Shown here: positions 42,783 to 52,022 of the stretch, in pieces
Position numbering within the stretch: position 1 is the stretch's first letter
Layout of the letters: the number at the start of each line of letters is the position of its first letter
Source: CAYMDP01 sp964389375
GTDB taxonomy: Bacteria; Bdellovibrionota; Bdellovibrionia; Bdellovibrionales; UBA1609
Reading direction: 5' to 3'
DNA: 58,564 nucleotides
Assembly: GCA_964389375.1 (NCBI GenBank)
Contig: CAYMDP010000014.1
Span: 1 to 58,564, forward strand
Notes under the pieces: model-generated
What the model was told of the DNA's origin: nothing
The model's database searches: none
Seen by the model: the letters and a program-made list of their open reading frames with translations, nothing else
Position numbers and translations under genes: made by a program

Positions 42783-44147
42783 ATGGGCCAAGAGTTTTCC
42801 AATTTAACAGTCCTCAAATTTGGGGGCACCAGTGTGCAAGATGCCCAGGCGATCTCTCGCCTGGTCGATATTGTGGCCTCTAAAGGTGGTGCCCGCTTCG
42901 TTGTGGTTTCGGCCTTGGCTAAAGTGACGGATGCTTTGGTGGAACTGGCAAGCCTTTGCGAGAAGGGATTGGCTGACCAGGCCGAAGTTTTGGTCGAAGG
43001 TCTATCCGAACGTCATCAGCAGGTTGGTCTTGAACTTCAGCTATCTCGCGAGGAACTCGAATCGATCCGGGAAGGCTTTGAAGAGCTCAAAAAAATTGTT
43101 CATTCCTTGGCAACATTAAAAGAGGTCACGGCCCGCTCGAAGGACACGATTTTGGCTCTTGGAGAGTTAAGTTCGTCCAAATTGGTCGCCGGAGCTTTTC
43201 GACAAAAAGCCCACTCGGTCGTATGGCAAGACGCTCGAGAAGTCTTAAGAACAGACGCGAGCTTTGGTGCGGCACTAGTAGATATGAAAGAGACCGAGAA
43301 TTTGTGCCAAAAAGATTTGCCGCAAATTTTAAAATCCTCAGTGTTGGTGTCTCAAGGCTTTATTGCTTCGGATTCCAAAAGTCGCACGACAACTTTGGGT
43401 CGGGGCGGTTCAGATTATTCTGCGGCGATATTTGCCTCTGCACTTGGCGCAAAAAACTTAGAAATTTGGACGGACGTAGATGGAATTTTATCGACTGATC
43501 CAAGAGTCGTGCCCGAGGCCAAGGTAATTCCTCGAATACATTTTTTAGAAGCTGCCGAGATGGCTTATTTTGGCGCAAAGGTACTTCATCCCGCGACGAT
43601 TTATCCAGCCTTGGCACAAAAAATTCCGGTGTGGATTTTGAATTCTAAGAATCCAGAACACAGTGGGACCGAAATCACCTTTGATATGGCCGCACGATCA
43701 ACAAAAGTTTGTGGCATGGCTTTTAAAAGAAAAGTTGCACTTGTGAACATCTATTCCACACGAATGCTTGGGGCTTATGGATTTTTAAAATCTGTTTTTG
43801 ATATTTTTGCGCGCTGTAAACTGTCGGTCGATTTGATTGCGACCTCCGAAGTGAACGTGTCCCTGACACTTGATCCAAACTTTGATTCAGCGGCATTAGA
43901 CGAAGCAACAGCGCTTTTGAGAGAGTTTTCGAGTGTTGAAGTTCATCACAACCGGGCGATGGTCTCAGTTGTTGGGGGCGGTATTCGTAACACTCCGGGA
44001 CTGGCGGCAAAGATTTTTTCGGAAGTGTCTGAATTTAATATTCAAATGATTTCGATGGGTGCTTCAGAGTTAAACATCAGTTTTGTCGTCGACACCGAAC
44101 AAGTCGATGCCGTTATCCAAAGACTCCACCGCGCCCTTATTGCCTAG
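42783..44147 (+). CDS. lysC: Aspartate kinase
   Basis: A 454-residue enzyme that phosphorylates aspartate, the first step toward Lys, Thr, Met and diaminopimelate. The N-terminal kinase domain has KFGGTS (12-17), GRGGSDYSA and the TDVDGI segment with DPR. Two C-terminal ACT domains follow, seen in ARCKLSVDLIATSEVNVSLTL and in SEVSEFNIQMISMGASELN, so feedback by lysine or threonine is expected. It lacks a homoserine dehydrogenase domain, hence the monofunctional LysC class. The start is ATG 42783 by homology to the family N-terminus. It converges with the hydrolase, with only 15 bases between stops. Confidence 0.92.
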   Translation: MGQEFSNLTVLKFGGTSVQDAQAISRLVDIVASKGGARFVVVSALAKVTDALVELASLCEKGLADQAEVLVEGLSERHQQVGLELQLSREELESIREGFEELKKIVHSLATLKEVTARSKDTILALGELSSSKLVAGAFRQKAHSVVWQDAREVLRTDASFGAALVDMKETENLCQKDLPQILKSSVLVSQGFIASDSKSRTTTLGRGGSDYSAAIFASALGAKNLEIWTDVDGILSTDPRVVPEAKVIPRIHFLEAAEMAYFGAKVLHPATIYPALAQKIPVWILNSKNPEHSGTEITFDMAARSTKVCGMAFKRKVALVNIYSTRMLGAYGFLKSVFDIFARCKLSVDLIATSEVNVSLTLDPNFDSAALDEATALLREFSSVEVHHNRAMVSVVGGGIRNTPGLAAKIFSEVSEFNIQMISMGASELNISFVVDTEQVDAVIQRLHRALIA

Positions 44148-44162
44148 AACCTATGGGTCCGT

Positions 44163-45368
44163 TTAAAGAGCTTTAAAAACCTGATTCAGGTGAGTTTTAA
44201 TCAGAAGGTGTCCGGCACCTTCGATCACCACAAATTCGACCTCAAATCCTTTTTGTTCTAAAGCGCGCTTGGCCTGCTTCATCATTTCGAAGGGAACAAG
44301 TTCATCTTTATTGCCCGTGATGATCACAATTGGAATATGAAATCGTGGGAGGTCTTGCCCGGGATGAAACAAATTAAAGTGTTTTCCGCCTCTGGTGACG
44401 GCGATCGCATTTCTTATTTGAAGGTCAATGAGCTCGTGGGCGGATTGATTAGAGATATCGATGCCCGTCGAGTTGGCATTTTGGGCCAAGTAAGCCCCAT
44501 AGCTTGTATAAAGAAACTTTTCGAGGCTTGAGTCCACAATCTTGTCTTTTGCTTGCGCCATTCCGAAAAAGCGAAAAACAGATTCCATGGATGAATAATA
44601 TTGTCCCATGGTGAATCGGTTGTGTTCGAGGGACTCAATCAGTTTTTCAGAAACATGAAGGGGAGCGAGAAAGCCGATCCCTTTCGTCATCGAGCTCGCA
44701 GCGGCGGACATCGAGTGGCTCGCAAGCCAATCCCCAATATCTTGCGCATAAAAAGCAAGAAGCTGAATTTTATGAATTTTTATCTCCGAAGAAGGTTGAG
44801 TTATAGTTTTATTATATGCACCCAGCAAAAGCGCCACAGCCCCACCGTAAGAATGTCCAACGACTTCAGCTGAATTGATTTTTAGATGTTTTAGGGTTTG
44901 CTTAAGAACTAATGCTTGAGCTCGAATATCTATTTCGTCTTCAAGAATATAAGATTGTTCTTGAATCGAATTTAAGAGCGAGCGGCCATGTCCGAGTAAG
45001 TCCACCCGTAATACGCGATAGCCAAGAGCCAAATATTTTTCGGCAAGTTCATTCATCCGCCCAGAGTGATCACCCAAACCGTGAACCAGGACAATCCATC
45101 TCTCATGAACTTTAAGGGTCTCTGGATAATCGGCCCGATAGTACATAGATCTTTGAATGCGAACACCCATTTGGGAAGGGGCGGACATATATCCAGAAAC
45201 ATAATATGCGGAATTAGAAACAGAATTGCTCCAAGGGGATTTTGGATCTTCTTGGTCCGTGGGGTTAAAATAAAAACCTTCTGATTTGTCGGTCAAAACG
45301 CCCGGGCACTTGCCCTGCCCCGAGACCTGAATAGAAAATAGGAAAAAGAACAGGACCAAGAATCTCAT
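44163..45368 (-). CDS. Exported alpha/beta hydrolase (monoglyceride lipase/S33-like)
   Basis: A 401-residue exported hydrolase. After a signal peptide (MRFLVLFFFLF onward) the alpha/beta fold shows VLVHGLGDHSGRM (oxyanion loop), the nucleophile elbow GHSYGGA, an acid in TGNKDELVP and the catalytic His in EGAGHLL, in the order of the serine aminopeptidase/lysophospholipase family. The substrate, ester or peptide, is unknown. The start is ambiguous: the frame opens at 45452 with a second hydrophobic stretch, but ATG 45368 gives the cleaner signal peptide. It stands alone, with an unexplained 150-base region upstream. Confidence 0.82.
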   Translation of the reverse strand: MRFLVLFFFLFSIQVSGQGKCPGVLTDKSEGFYFNPTDQEDPKSPWSNSVSNSAYYVSGYMSAPSQMGVRIQRSMYYRADYPETLKVHERWIVLVHGLGDHSGRMNELAEKYLALGYRVLRVDLLGHGRSLLNSIQEQSYILEDEIDIRAQALVLKQTLKHLKINSAEVVGHSYGGAVALLLGAYNKTITQPSSEIKIHKIQLLAFYAQDIGDWLASHSMSAAASSMTKGIGFLAPLHVSEKLIESLEHNRFTMGQYYSSMESVFRFFGMAQAKDKIVDSSLEKFLYTSYGAYLAQNANSTGIDISNQSAHELIDLQIRNAIAVTRGGKHFNLFHPGQDLPRFHIPIVIITGNKDELVPFEMMKQAKRALEQKGFEVEFVVIEGAGHLLIKTHLNQVFKAL

Positions 45369-45521
45369 CTTCAACCCATCTATGCAAAAGAATGCCAAAT
45401 TCAAAAGCAGCATAACCCCAAGGCAAAGTGCGCTAAAAAACCAAAATTTCAAAACACTTTCAATTATTTAGTATTATTTATAGCCTGCGTGAGGGCCCTG
45501 GGTTCTATTCCGGTAGCCAAT
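45369..45521. other. AT-rich region without a clear gene
   Basis: An AT-rich stretch upstream of the hydrolase. It contains the upstream part of that frame and, at 45498-45520, a string resembling a tRNA T-arm (GGTTCTATTCC then GGTAGCCA). No complete tRNA folds around it and no other coding frame was found. Confidence 0.4.
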
Positions 45522-45746
45522 CTAAAATCCATACCACCTAGGATCGAGAACCGTGCTGCCAATGTTGACTAAGCGCTCGTCACCTTTCGGGCTTCTCACA
45601 ACTCCCACAAGTGCAGACACTCTGTTTAAGTCTGTATTATTCACAAAGGTATAGTATTCAAAATCGTGCTGAACGAGTTGTCGCTTATCATAAATCGCAA
45701 TTGCATGAGGCCCAAAGGGGTCAGGTCCAAGTAGCTGCTTCGGCAT
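45522..45746 (-). CDS. Possible short ORF or gene remnant
   Basis: A 74-codon frame starting at ATG 45746, with no convincing Shine-Dalgarno. The product is polar, with PFGPHAIAIYD, DFEYYTFVNNTDLNR and an end DPRWYGF. It has no signal peptide or recognisable domain. The amino acid make-up looks protein-like, so it could be the tail of a decayed larger gene rather than a chance frame. It is flanked by gene-poor AT-rich DNA and the HNH endonuclease gene. Confidence 0.3.
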   Translation of the reverse strand: MPKQLLGPDPFGPHAIAIYDKRQLVQHDFEYYTFVNNTDLNRVSALVGVVRSPKGDERLVNIGSTVLDPRWYGF

Positions 45747-46025
45747 TATAGTTAGACGTACCTATTTAGCTTGGAATGCTCGCGGACTAAAAAGTTAAGC
45801 GGTGCTTCAAGTTTAATAAATACTTTGACGGACTTTTTCGCGCGCCAGAATGCCCGAGGTCATCGCGAGTATATCGTCTTTAAATTTTTTCCATTTTATT
45901 ATGTAAACACCTGGCGGTGGCGCCATTAAGCGTTTTTGACATCTTCTCTGTCTGCTCGCACCTTCGTGTGAAAAAACACTTTAAAAAACTCATGCTAGAT
46001 TCAATTCATTTTATGGAGGTGATTT
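45747..46025. other. Gene-free upstream region of the HNH endonuclease
   Basis: Nothing coding was found. The end of the stretch carries a full anti-Shine-Dalgarno complement, GGAGGTGA (46015-46022), which sets the TTG start of the next gene. A promoter probably lies between 45960 and 46010 (AT-rich), but no convincing hexamer pair was identified. Confidence 0.4.
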
Positions 46026-47111
46026 TTGAATCTAAAACATCTTAAAGATAGCGAGCTTTTATCTCAGACAAAACTGCTGGTGCAAACCGAGCGCGAGGTA
46101 TTGACCAAGGTGTTACACCATCTTCGCGAAGTAGACAGAAGAAAATTATTCTCAGACCTAGGCTACCAAAGTTTATTTGAATACGCGGTCAAAGACTTAA
46201 AATATAGCGAAGGTCAGGCCGGCCGCCGCATTCAGGCCATGCGTTTGATTAAGGAAATTCCTGAGCTAGAGCAAAAGATCGAATCCGGGGATTTAAGTTT
46301 AAGCAATATTTCTCAGGCTCAGAGTTATTTTCGTGAAGCGCAAAAAGCGGCGCCCCAATTGAAGATAGATTCATCCGAAAAACTTAAAGTTTTAAAAAGT
46401 CTCGAAAACAAATCAGTTCGTGAAGGCCAAAAGGTCCTAATTAGCCTTCAGCCCCAGACGGCCCTTCCTCGCGAACGAGAAAAGGTCCTTGATGACTCTC
46501 ATACGCAGGCTTCATTTGTTAAAACCAAAGATTTAAGCCAGCAATTGGACGAGGTTCGATCTTTATTGGGGCTAAAGGGGGCAAGTCTTAGTTTAGCCGA
46601 ATTGATTGGTGAAATGGCCGTAATCAGTATTCGTGAATTGAAAATCAGAAAATTTGGCAAGAAGCGGACGGACTTGGCATTGACGGATGTCATTTGTCGG
46701 GGGACTGCGCCGATGGGTGGGATGTCTCGGAATATTGTGGTGGATCCCTTTCCAGGCGATCATGAGTCGCACGGATCACAGGGCCATATTGAATTCGAAA
46801 ACAAATCTGCCGCTAAAAAAACAGATCCACCCACAACGCCGGAGTCGCGAAGCGCAAAAAATCCTCGATACATTTCTCCGGCCATTCGGCATCAGGTGTG
46901 GAATCGTGATGAGCGAAAATGTAGAATTTGTAACTCTAAAAGATATTTGAACTTCGATCATATCAAACCTATCGCACATGGGGGCCTATCCTCAGTCGAA
47001 AACCTTAGACTACTCTGTTCGCAGTGCAATCAAAGACAAGCCATCAAAATTTTTGGAGCCGATCGAATTCCTGGGAGGGGAAGGTTTCGATGGGAGAGTT
47101 TGTCTATGTGA
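46026..47111 (+). CDS. HNH endonuclease
   Basis: A 361-residue protein whose first about 130 residues are helical (LHHLREVDRRKLFSDLGYQSL, a segment common to DUF222-like HNH proteins), followed by a Ser/Lys-rich linker and a C-terminal HNH nuclease: C299 and C302, the DHIKP motif (D311/H312), His 318, Asn 326, and the zinc pair C331/C334. Such orphan HNH proteins occur in several copies in Bdellovibrio-like genomes; their role is unknown, with mobility or DNA repair proposed. The TTG start is fixed by GGAGGTGA six bases upstream. It is not next to a methylase. Confidence 0.85.
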   Translation: MNLKHLKDSELLSQTKLLVQTEREVLTKVLHHLREVDRRKLFSDLGYQSLFEYAVKDLKYSEGQAGRRIQAMRLIKEIPELEQKIESGDLSLSNISQAQSYFREAQKAAPQLKIDSSEKLKVLKSLENKSVREGQKVLISLQPQTALPREREKVLDDSHTQASFVKTKDLSQQLDEVRSLLGLKGASLSLAELIGEMAVISIRELKIRKFGKKRTDLALTDVICRGTAPMGGMSRNIVVDPFPGDHESHGSQGHIEFENKSAAKKTDPPTTPESRSAKNPRYISPAIRHQVWNRDERKCRICNSKRYLNFDHIKPIAHGGLSSVENLRLLCSQCNQRQAIKIFGADRIPGRGRFRWESLSM

Positions 47112-47205
47112 GGAGTTCCGTAAGGGACAGAATTCTAAGGTGTGTTGGGGCGTTCTATCCAATCAGTCCTTGATTTGTAAATTTCTTTTCGGCAGACTGC
47201 GGCGC

Positions 47206-48375
47206 ATGGATCCTTCTAAAATTAAAGTCCTACTTTTAGGTTCTGGTGAGTTAGGAAAAGAGTTTGTGATCTCGGCCAAGCGCATGGGCCTAACTGTGAT
47301 CGCCGCAGACCGCTATCCAGGGGCACCCGCCATGCAGGTTGCGGATCATTTCGAAGTTTTGGATATGTTAGATGGCGATGCTCTGCAAAAAATAATCGAT
47401 CGGCACAAGCCCGACATTGTAGTCCCAGAAATTGAGGCCATCCGGACCGAAAAATTATTAGAATTTGAAAAGTCTGGAATTCAAGTTGTTCCATCGGCTA
47501 AGGCCGCTCACCTCACCATGAACCGAGACGCCATTCGGGATGTCGCAAGCCAAAAATTAAAACTTAAGACCGCTAAATTTGCCTACGCAGAGTCTCTCGA
47601 AGAGCTGATTCAAAGCAGTAAAAAAATTGGATTCCCAAACGTCGTAAAGCCCGTCATGTCCTCTTCAGGCAAGGGGCAATCGGTGGTCAAAAGCGCCAAA
47701 GATGTCGAGAAAGCTTGGGAGTTTGCGGTCGCGGGAATGCGCGGAGACAAGGTCCGAGTGATTGTCGAAGAGTTTATCCACTTTCAGTCCGAGATTACTC
47801 TACTGACCGTGAAACAAAAAAAGGGACCTACTCTTTTTCTGGAGCCCATTGGACATGTGCAAAAGCGAGGAGATTATCAAGAGTCTTGGATGCCCGCGAA
47901 AATTTCAAAAAATTTGTTAAAAAAAGCTCAAGGGATGGCTAAAAAAGTCACCGATCACTTGGGTGGAGCCGGAATCTTTGGTGTGGAATTCTTTTTGACC
48001 AAAAACGAAGTTTATTTTTCAGAACTTTCTCCAAGACCTCATGATACGGGAATGGTGACTTTAATTTCTCAGGATCTTTCTGAGTTTGATTTGCATCTTC
48101 GGGCGATTTTGGGTCTTCCAATTCCAAAAACTAAAACTTGGGGCCCTTCGGCTTCGGCCGTGGTTTTGTCCGAAGTTTCGACCCAACCCCCGGCCTACAC
48201 AGGAATCGAAAAGGCACTGAAGGAATCAAATGTTGAAATCCGAATCTTTGGCAAGCCCTCTGCGAGCCCCTTTCGCAGAATGGCTGTCGCATTGGCCCGG
48301 GCCAGCTCTGTGGACAAAGCCAGAGCAAAAGCTAAAAAAGCCGCCAGTAAAGTCAAGATTGTGTCCAGAACTTAA
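47206..48375 (+). CDS. purT: Formate-dependent phosphoribosylglycinamide formyltransferase
   Basis: PurT makes formyl-GAR from GAR, formate and ATP in purine synthesis. This 389-residue ATP-grasp enzyme aligns with E. coli PurT (392) throughout: VLLLGSGELGKE near the start, ADRYPGAPAMQVA, VPEIEAI, LTMNRDAIR, KPVMSSSGKGQS, GVEFFL, then SPRPHDTGMVTLISQ. The frame is open back to 46978 but the N-terminus fits ATG 47206; no strong ribosome site is seen there. It does not belong to a purine operon here, and follows the HNH gene after 94 bases. Confidence 0.93.
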   Translation: MDPSKIKVLLLGSGELGKEFVISAKRMGLTVIAADRYPGAPAMQVADHFEVLDMLDGDALQKIIDRHKPDIVVPEIEAIRTEKLLEFEKSGIQVVPSAKAAHLTMNRDAIRDVASQKLKLKTAKFAYAESLEELIQSSKKIGFPNVVKPVMSSSGKGQSVVKSAKDVEKAWEFAVAGMRGDKVRVIVEEFIHFQSEITLLTVKQKKGPTLFLEPIGHVQKRGDYQESWMPAKISKNLLKKAQGMAKKVTDHLGGAGIFGVEFFLTKNEVYFSELSPRPHDTGMVTLISQDLSEFDLHLRAILGLPIPKTKTWGPSASAVVLSEVSTQPPAYTGIEKALKESNVEIRIFGKPSASPFRRMAVALARASSVDKARAKAKKAASKVKIVSRT

Positions 48376-48516
48376 GGCAAGCCGGCCTACAATTTTTTTC
48401 GCACTCCGGCAGTCCCCAGATTGAGCCTTATCGGCCTCGAGTTTCGTGCTTTTCCATTGACCGGACTAGGGAGGGATGTAAAAAAACGGTCTGCAACCCA
48501 AAGAAAAGGCTAAATA

Positions 48517-49419
48517 ATGAGATTAGGCGCGATTCTGGTCCTCTTGTGCTGTTCTTTAACTCTTGGCTGTACACGCAAAGTGTCGCCCTTGGGATCGGCA
48601 GAAAACCCCTTAAAGTTTTTCTTTGTCCCTTCAGTCGATGCAAAGCTTCTTGAGGCAACGGGCCTTAAAGTGAAGGAGTACCTCGAGAAGGCGACTCCTT
48701 ATAAATACAAATTTGCTGTTCCCACCAGCTTTGTTGCAGTGGTTGAGTCCTTTGGTACCAACCGCGCTGATATTGCTTCGATCAATACCTTTGGATACAT
48801 CATGGCTCACGAACGCTATGGTGCGACGGCTCGAATTGCCTTTGTTCGCAGTGGCAGTGAAACTTATCAAGCACAAATCGTGGCAAGAGCGGATGGTCCA
48901 ATTAAGGAATTGAAAGATATTGATGGAAAGAAATTTGCCTATGTCGACCCAGCATCCACTTCGGGCTATCTTCTTCCGGCAAAACTGTTTTTAGATAATA
49001 AGTTGAAGCCTTCAGAAACTGTGTTTGCGCAAAAACACGATAACGTGATTACGATGATTTATCAGAAGCAAGTCGATGCGGGAGCCACCTTTTATTCTCC
49101 GCCTCAGCATGGCCGTATTGAGGATGCTAGACGCTTGGTGAAAACCCAGTTTCCAGATGTCGAAGAAAAAATTAAAATCATCCAGTTAACTGATGCGATT
49201 CCGAATGACCCGATTGTGTTTCGCAAAGACCTTCCAGAAGAAATGATCAACTCAATTGTCGATGCTCTGATGAAGTACATGGATACCGAAGAGGGAAAGC
49301 AGGTCTTTTACGATATCTATGGGATTACCGGAATGGTTCGATCGACGGACGCAAGGTATGACAATGTTCGAGAGATGCTGAAGTCTCTTGGAAAAAGTGC
49401 AGCGGATTTAAACAAGTAG
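48517..49419 (+). CDS. phnD: PhnD-like substrate-binding lipoprotein
   Basis: A 300-residue periplasmic binding protein of a phosphonate/phosphite/phosphate ABC importer. The signal ends in LTLGC, a good lipobox, so it is a lipoprotein on the outer face of the inner membrane. Family segments are FFVPSVDA at the mature start, VESFGTNRADIA, YVDPASTSGYLLP and ATFYSPP. It heads a three-gene operon with the ATPase and permease. No C-P lyase or phosphonatase genes follow, so the cargo could be phosphite, phosphate or a phosphonate used elsewhere. Confidence 0.88.
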   Translation: MRLGAILVLLCCSLTLGCTRKVSPLGSAENPLKFFFVPSVDAKLLEATGLKVKEYLEKATPYKYKFAVPTSFVAVVESFGTNRADIASINTFGYIMAHERYGATARIAFVRSGSETYQAQIVARADGPIKELKDIDGKKFAYVDPASTSGYLLPAKLFLDNKLKPSETVFAQKHDNVITMIYQKQVDAGATFYSPPQHGRIEDARRLVKTQFPDVEEKIKIIQLTDAIPNDPIVFRKDLPEEMINSIVDALMKYMDTEEGKQVFYDIYGITGMVRSTDARYDNVREMLKSLGKSAADLNK

Positions 49420-49424
49420 AGATT

Positions 49425-50207
49425 ATGAGCAATAAATCACAAGTTCCAATTTTATCCGTTAAGAATCTAGAAAAAACCTATGACAATGGGACCAAAGCTT
49501 TAAAAGGCGTCTCGTTTGATGTTCAGCCGGGCGAATTTTTGGTCGTGATCGGCCTCAGCGGATCCGGCAAGTCCACGATGCTTCGCTGTCTAAACCAGCT
49601 TGTGCCCCCAAGTTCGGGACAGATTTTATTTCATGGAGAAGACATTACTAAAGTGACCGGCAATAAAATGCGCTGGGTGCGAAAAAAAATGGCGATGATT
49701 TTTCAACATTTTAATCTTGTTGGTCGTCACACCGTTTTAAGTAATGTTTTAATGGGGAATCTTTCACAGATCGGAACTTTTAGAAGTATTCTTGGTCTGT
49801 TTTCTAAAGCGGATCAAGAAAAGGCCCTTGGCTTTCTTAAACTGGTTGGGATTGCAGAGAAATCTCGAATTCGTGCACACAGTCTTTCGGGTGGTCAACA
49901 GCAACGGGTGGCAATTGCTCGGGCACTTATGCAGAATCCTGAGATTTTGCTTGCTGACGAGCCCGTGGCCAGCCTTGACCCAGCCACTTGTCACACGGTT
50001 ATGGATTACCTCGAAAAGATTAATCGCGAGCTTGGCATAACAGTCATTTGTAACCTTCACTTTTTAAGTTTGGTGCGACGATATGCGACTCGGGTGATTG
50101 CCTTGAAAGCTGGTGAAGTCGTCTTTATGGGTTCGCCGAAAGATATCGACGAGCAGTGGTTTAAAGAAATTTATGGAGAGCAAGCTCGAGAGGTTCACGT
50201 TGGGTAA
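49425..50207 (+). CDS. phnC: PhnC-like ATPase of the phosphonate-type importer
   Basis: A 260-residue ABC ATPase with Walker A GLSGSGKST, the Q-loop at FQHFNLV, signature LSGGQQQR and Walker B LLADEPVASLD. Sequence features around the Walker B, with ASLDPATCHTVMDYL, are PhnC-like. It drives import of the PhnD ligand. It starts five bases after phnD and its end overlaps the permease gene, so the three are one operon. Nothing essential is missing. Confidence 0.92.
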   Translation: MSNKSQVPILSVKNLEKTYDNGTKALKGVSFDVQPGEFLVVIGLSGSGKSTMLRCLNQLVPPSSGQILFHGEDITKVTGNKMRWVRKKMAMIFQHFNLVGRHTVLSNVLMGNLSQIGTFRSILGLFSKADQEKALGFLKLVGIAEKSRIRAHSLSGGQQQRVAIARALMQNPEILLADEPVASLDPATCHTVMDYLEKINRELGITVICNLHFLSLVRRYATRVIALKAGEVVFMGSPKDIDEQWFKEIYGEQAREVHVG

Positions 50208-51237
50208 TTTTAAAGTAAATACCAAGGGACTTGTTTTTGACGCGATCACAGTTAGTTATCTTCTTTTGGTTCTTTGGGTCGTCGTGCTTAAGCCGGCAGA
50301 GGCTGAGCTTTTGAGTCTTCAATATCTAAGCCTGCTTCTTTTGGGTTCGATCCTCGGGGCAGTAGTTTTAAGCTTAGCTTGTCAAAAAGCAAAATTTTTG
50401 TCTTTGGGGTGTTTCGTATTCGAAACGCCTTTGCAAAAAGTCAATCGAGAGCCAAAGTCTTGGAACAAGACCCTTTGGGGCTGGCAACTGTTGATCGCCT
50501 TTACCGTCACATTTGTTATGGCCGTTCAGGTGACGAATTTTAGTTTTTACGAAATTTTCGACGAGGCGGGCTTTAAGGGTGCGCAAAGAATTTTTGGAGC
50601 CTTGTTAAGTCCCGATTGGTCTATTCTTCCGACGGGCATTCTCGCGATCATCGAGACCATCTATATTGCCTTTCTTGCCACTGTGATAGCTGTGCCTTTG
50701 GCATTCTTGCTGGCTTTCTTTTGTGCAAAAAATATAATGAAAGGCTCAAGAGTCACACTGGCGATTTATGTCCTTTTAAGAACCATGTTAAACGTAACAC
50801 GTTCAATCGAACCTTTGATTTGGGCGATTGTTTTCTCGGTCTGGGTTGGAATCGGACCCTTTGCTGGAATGCTTTCTTTAATGCTTCACTCGATCGCATC
50901 GCTTGCTAAACAGTACTCAGAAATCATCGAGAGCGTTGATGAAGGGCCAATTGAGGGCATCGCGGCTACGGGTGCAAATTTTCCGCAGATCTTATGGTAT
51001 GCGATTGTGCCTCAGATTATTCTTCCCTACATCAGTTTTACGATCTATCGCTGGGATATCAATGTTCGAATGGCGACGGTCATTGGACTTGTCGGCGGCG
51101 GTGGTATCGGAACTTTGTTGATTCAATATCAGGGGCAAGCACTTTGGAATGAAGTGGGTACCTTGGCCTTCTTGATTGTTCTTGTAGTCTGGTCTTTAGA
51201 TACAGCCAGCGCCTATATTCGAGAAGCTATCAAATAA
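50173..51237 (+). CDS. phnE: PhnE-like permease of the phosphonate-type importer
   Basis: A 354-residue permease with six or more hydrophobic segments. The EAA-like loop is seen in EGIAATGANFPQILWYAIVP, which contacts PhnC. The start is unclear: ATG 50173 overlaps phnC by 35 bases; the TTG at 50200 has a better ribosome site (GAGAGG six bases before it) and would shorten the protein by nine residues. The N-terminal half (to about residue 110) is longer than in E. coli PhnE (about 260 residues) and adds two hydrophobic segments. It completes the operon. Confidence 0.88.
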   Translation: MESKLERFTLGNFKVNTKGLVFDAITVSYLLLVLWVVVLKPAEAELLSLQYLSLLLLGSILGAVVLSLACQKAKFLSLGCFVFETPLQKVNREPKSWNKTLWGWQLLIAFTVTFVMAVQVTNFSFYEIFDEAGFKGAQRIFGALLSPDWSILPTGILAIIETIYIAFLATVIAVPLAFLLAFFCAKNIMKGSRVTLAIYVLLRTMLNVTRSIEPLIWAIVFSVWVGIGPFAGMLSLMLHSIASLAKQYSEIIESVDEGPIEGIAATGANFPQILWYAIVPQIILPYISFTIYRWDINVRMATVIGLVGGGGIGTLLIQYQGQALWNEVGTLAFLIVLVVWSLDTASAYIREAIK

Positions 51238-51249
51238 TTGAGTTCTGGT

Positions 51250-51855
51250 TTAGAAGCCGAAGTTTAAGATCGGTGACACTGAAAAAACACCCTTAGGGTA
51301 GAAATTCAGCAATCCGATCTGTAGTCCTTTTAAATTATTTGTGTAATTCACAAGTCCAATCTGAAGTCCGTGAACAGTCTGCGCACGGTTGTAGATTCCG
51401 ACCTGCAGGCCGTTTACCTCAGAGTGGTGGCTTAAGTTTGCTAGAGCCAGTTGAACTCCATAGAATTCAGAGCTCGCGCTATTGTAGTTTGCTAAACCTG
51501 CGATCTGAAATCCATAAACCACTGTTTTGTTGGTGTTAATATTGGTCAGGCCCGCAAGCTGAAGTCCAATAATTCGGGTGGCTCCTTTTGTGTAGTTAAA
51601 ACCACCAGCTATGCCGAGCCCTACAAACTTTTGATCCGTGATATTTCCAATGGCACCAATATCCAGACCATAAACATCGCGATGCTGGCCATAAATTAAA
51701 CTAAAACGAGCCCCGGCCACCGAAAAATCATCTGGAGGAAACTGAACGGGCGGAACTATACTAATCCCAATCGGCGACATCGCAGACCATGCGGCCTGAC
51801 TCGTGAAGAGAACAGCGAGAAGAAGGACTTTTATATTTAAAATAATTTTTAACAT
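51250..51855 (-). CDS. LA_2272-like surface protein with GLQ repeats
   Basis: A 201-residue exported protein with a signal peptide ending near TSQAAWS. The mature half holds about five repeats of 14-18 residues with the core G-[FVL]-Q-[IVL]-[AG]-L/I-x-N, for example YGFQIAGLANYN, YGVQLALANLS, NGLQVGIYNR and HGLQIGLVNYT, as in the LA_2272 repeat family. Such repeats predict a beta-strand solenoid or surface barrel. The protein ends NFGF, like an outer-membrane strand. It converges with phnE. Function unknown. Confidence 0.72.
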   Translation of the reverse strand: MLKIILNIKVLLLAVLFTSQAAWSAMSPIGISIVPPVQFPPDDFSVAGARFSLIYGQHRDVYGLDIGAIGNITDQKFVGLGIAGGFNYTKGATRIIGLQLAGLTNINTNKTVVYGFQIAGLANYNSASSEFYGVQLALANLSHHSEVNGLQVGIYNRAQTVHGLQIGLVNYTNNLKGLQIGLLNFYPKGVFSVSPILNFGF

Positions 51856-52022
51856 GACTCTATTATAGGCAAATTAGCGCAAAACTCAAAGGAAGTCCGC
51901 GGTCTGAGCTTAGGTCGAGTCCTGAAAGTGAATTTAGTGAGTTAAAGTCGCGTTGGTGAAATGGATCCAGGCGTTCCGGCTCTTCTTGGTGGAGAGGACT
52001 TCGGTATGATAGCTTTATCTTC

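Noticed and set aside
45498..45520. tRNA-like T-arm (GGTTCTATTCC...GGTAGCCA)
   Set aside because: No acceptor, D or anticodon arm folds around it and the T-stem is imperfect, so no tRNA gene is called.
48376..48516. Hairpin after purT (GCCGG...CCGGC)
   Set aside because: The stem is only five bases with a long loop that contains the T-run, so it does not look like an intrinsic terminator.
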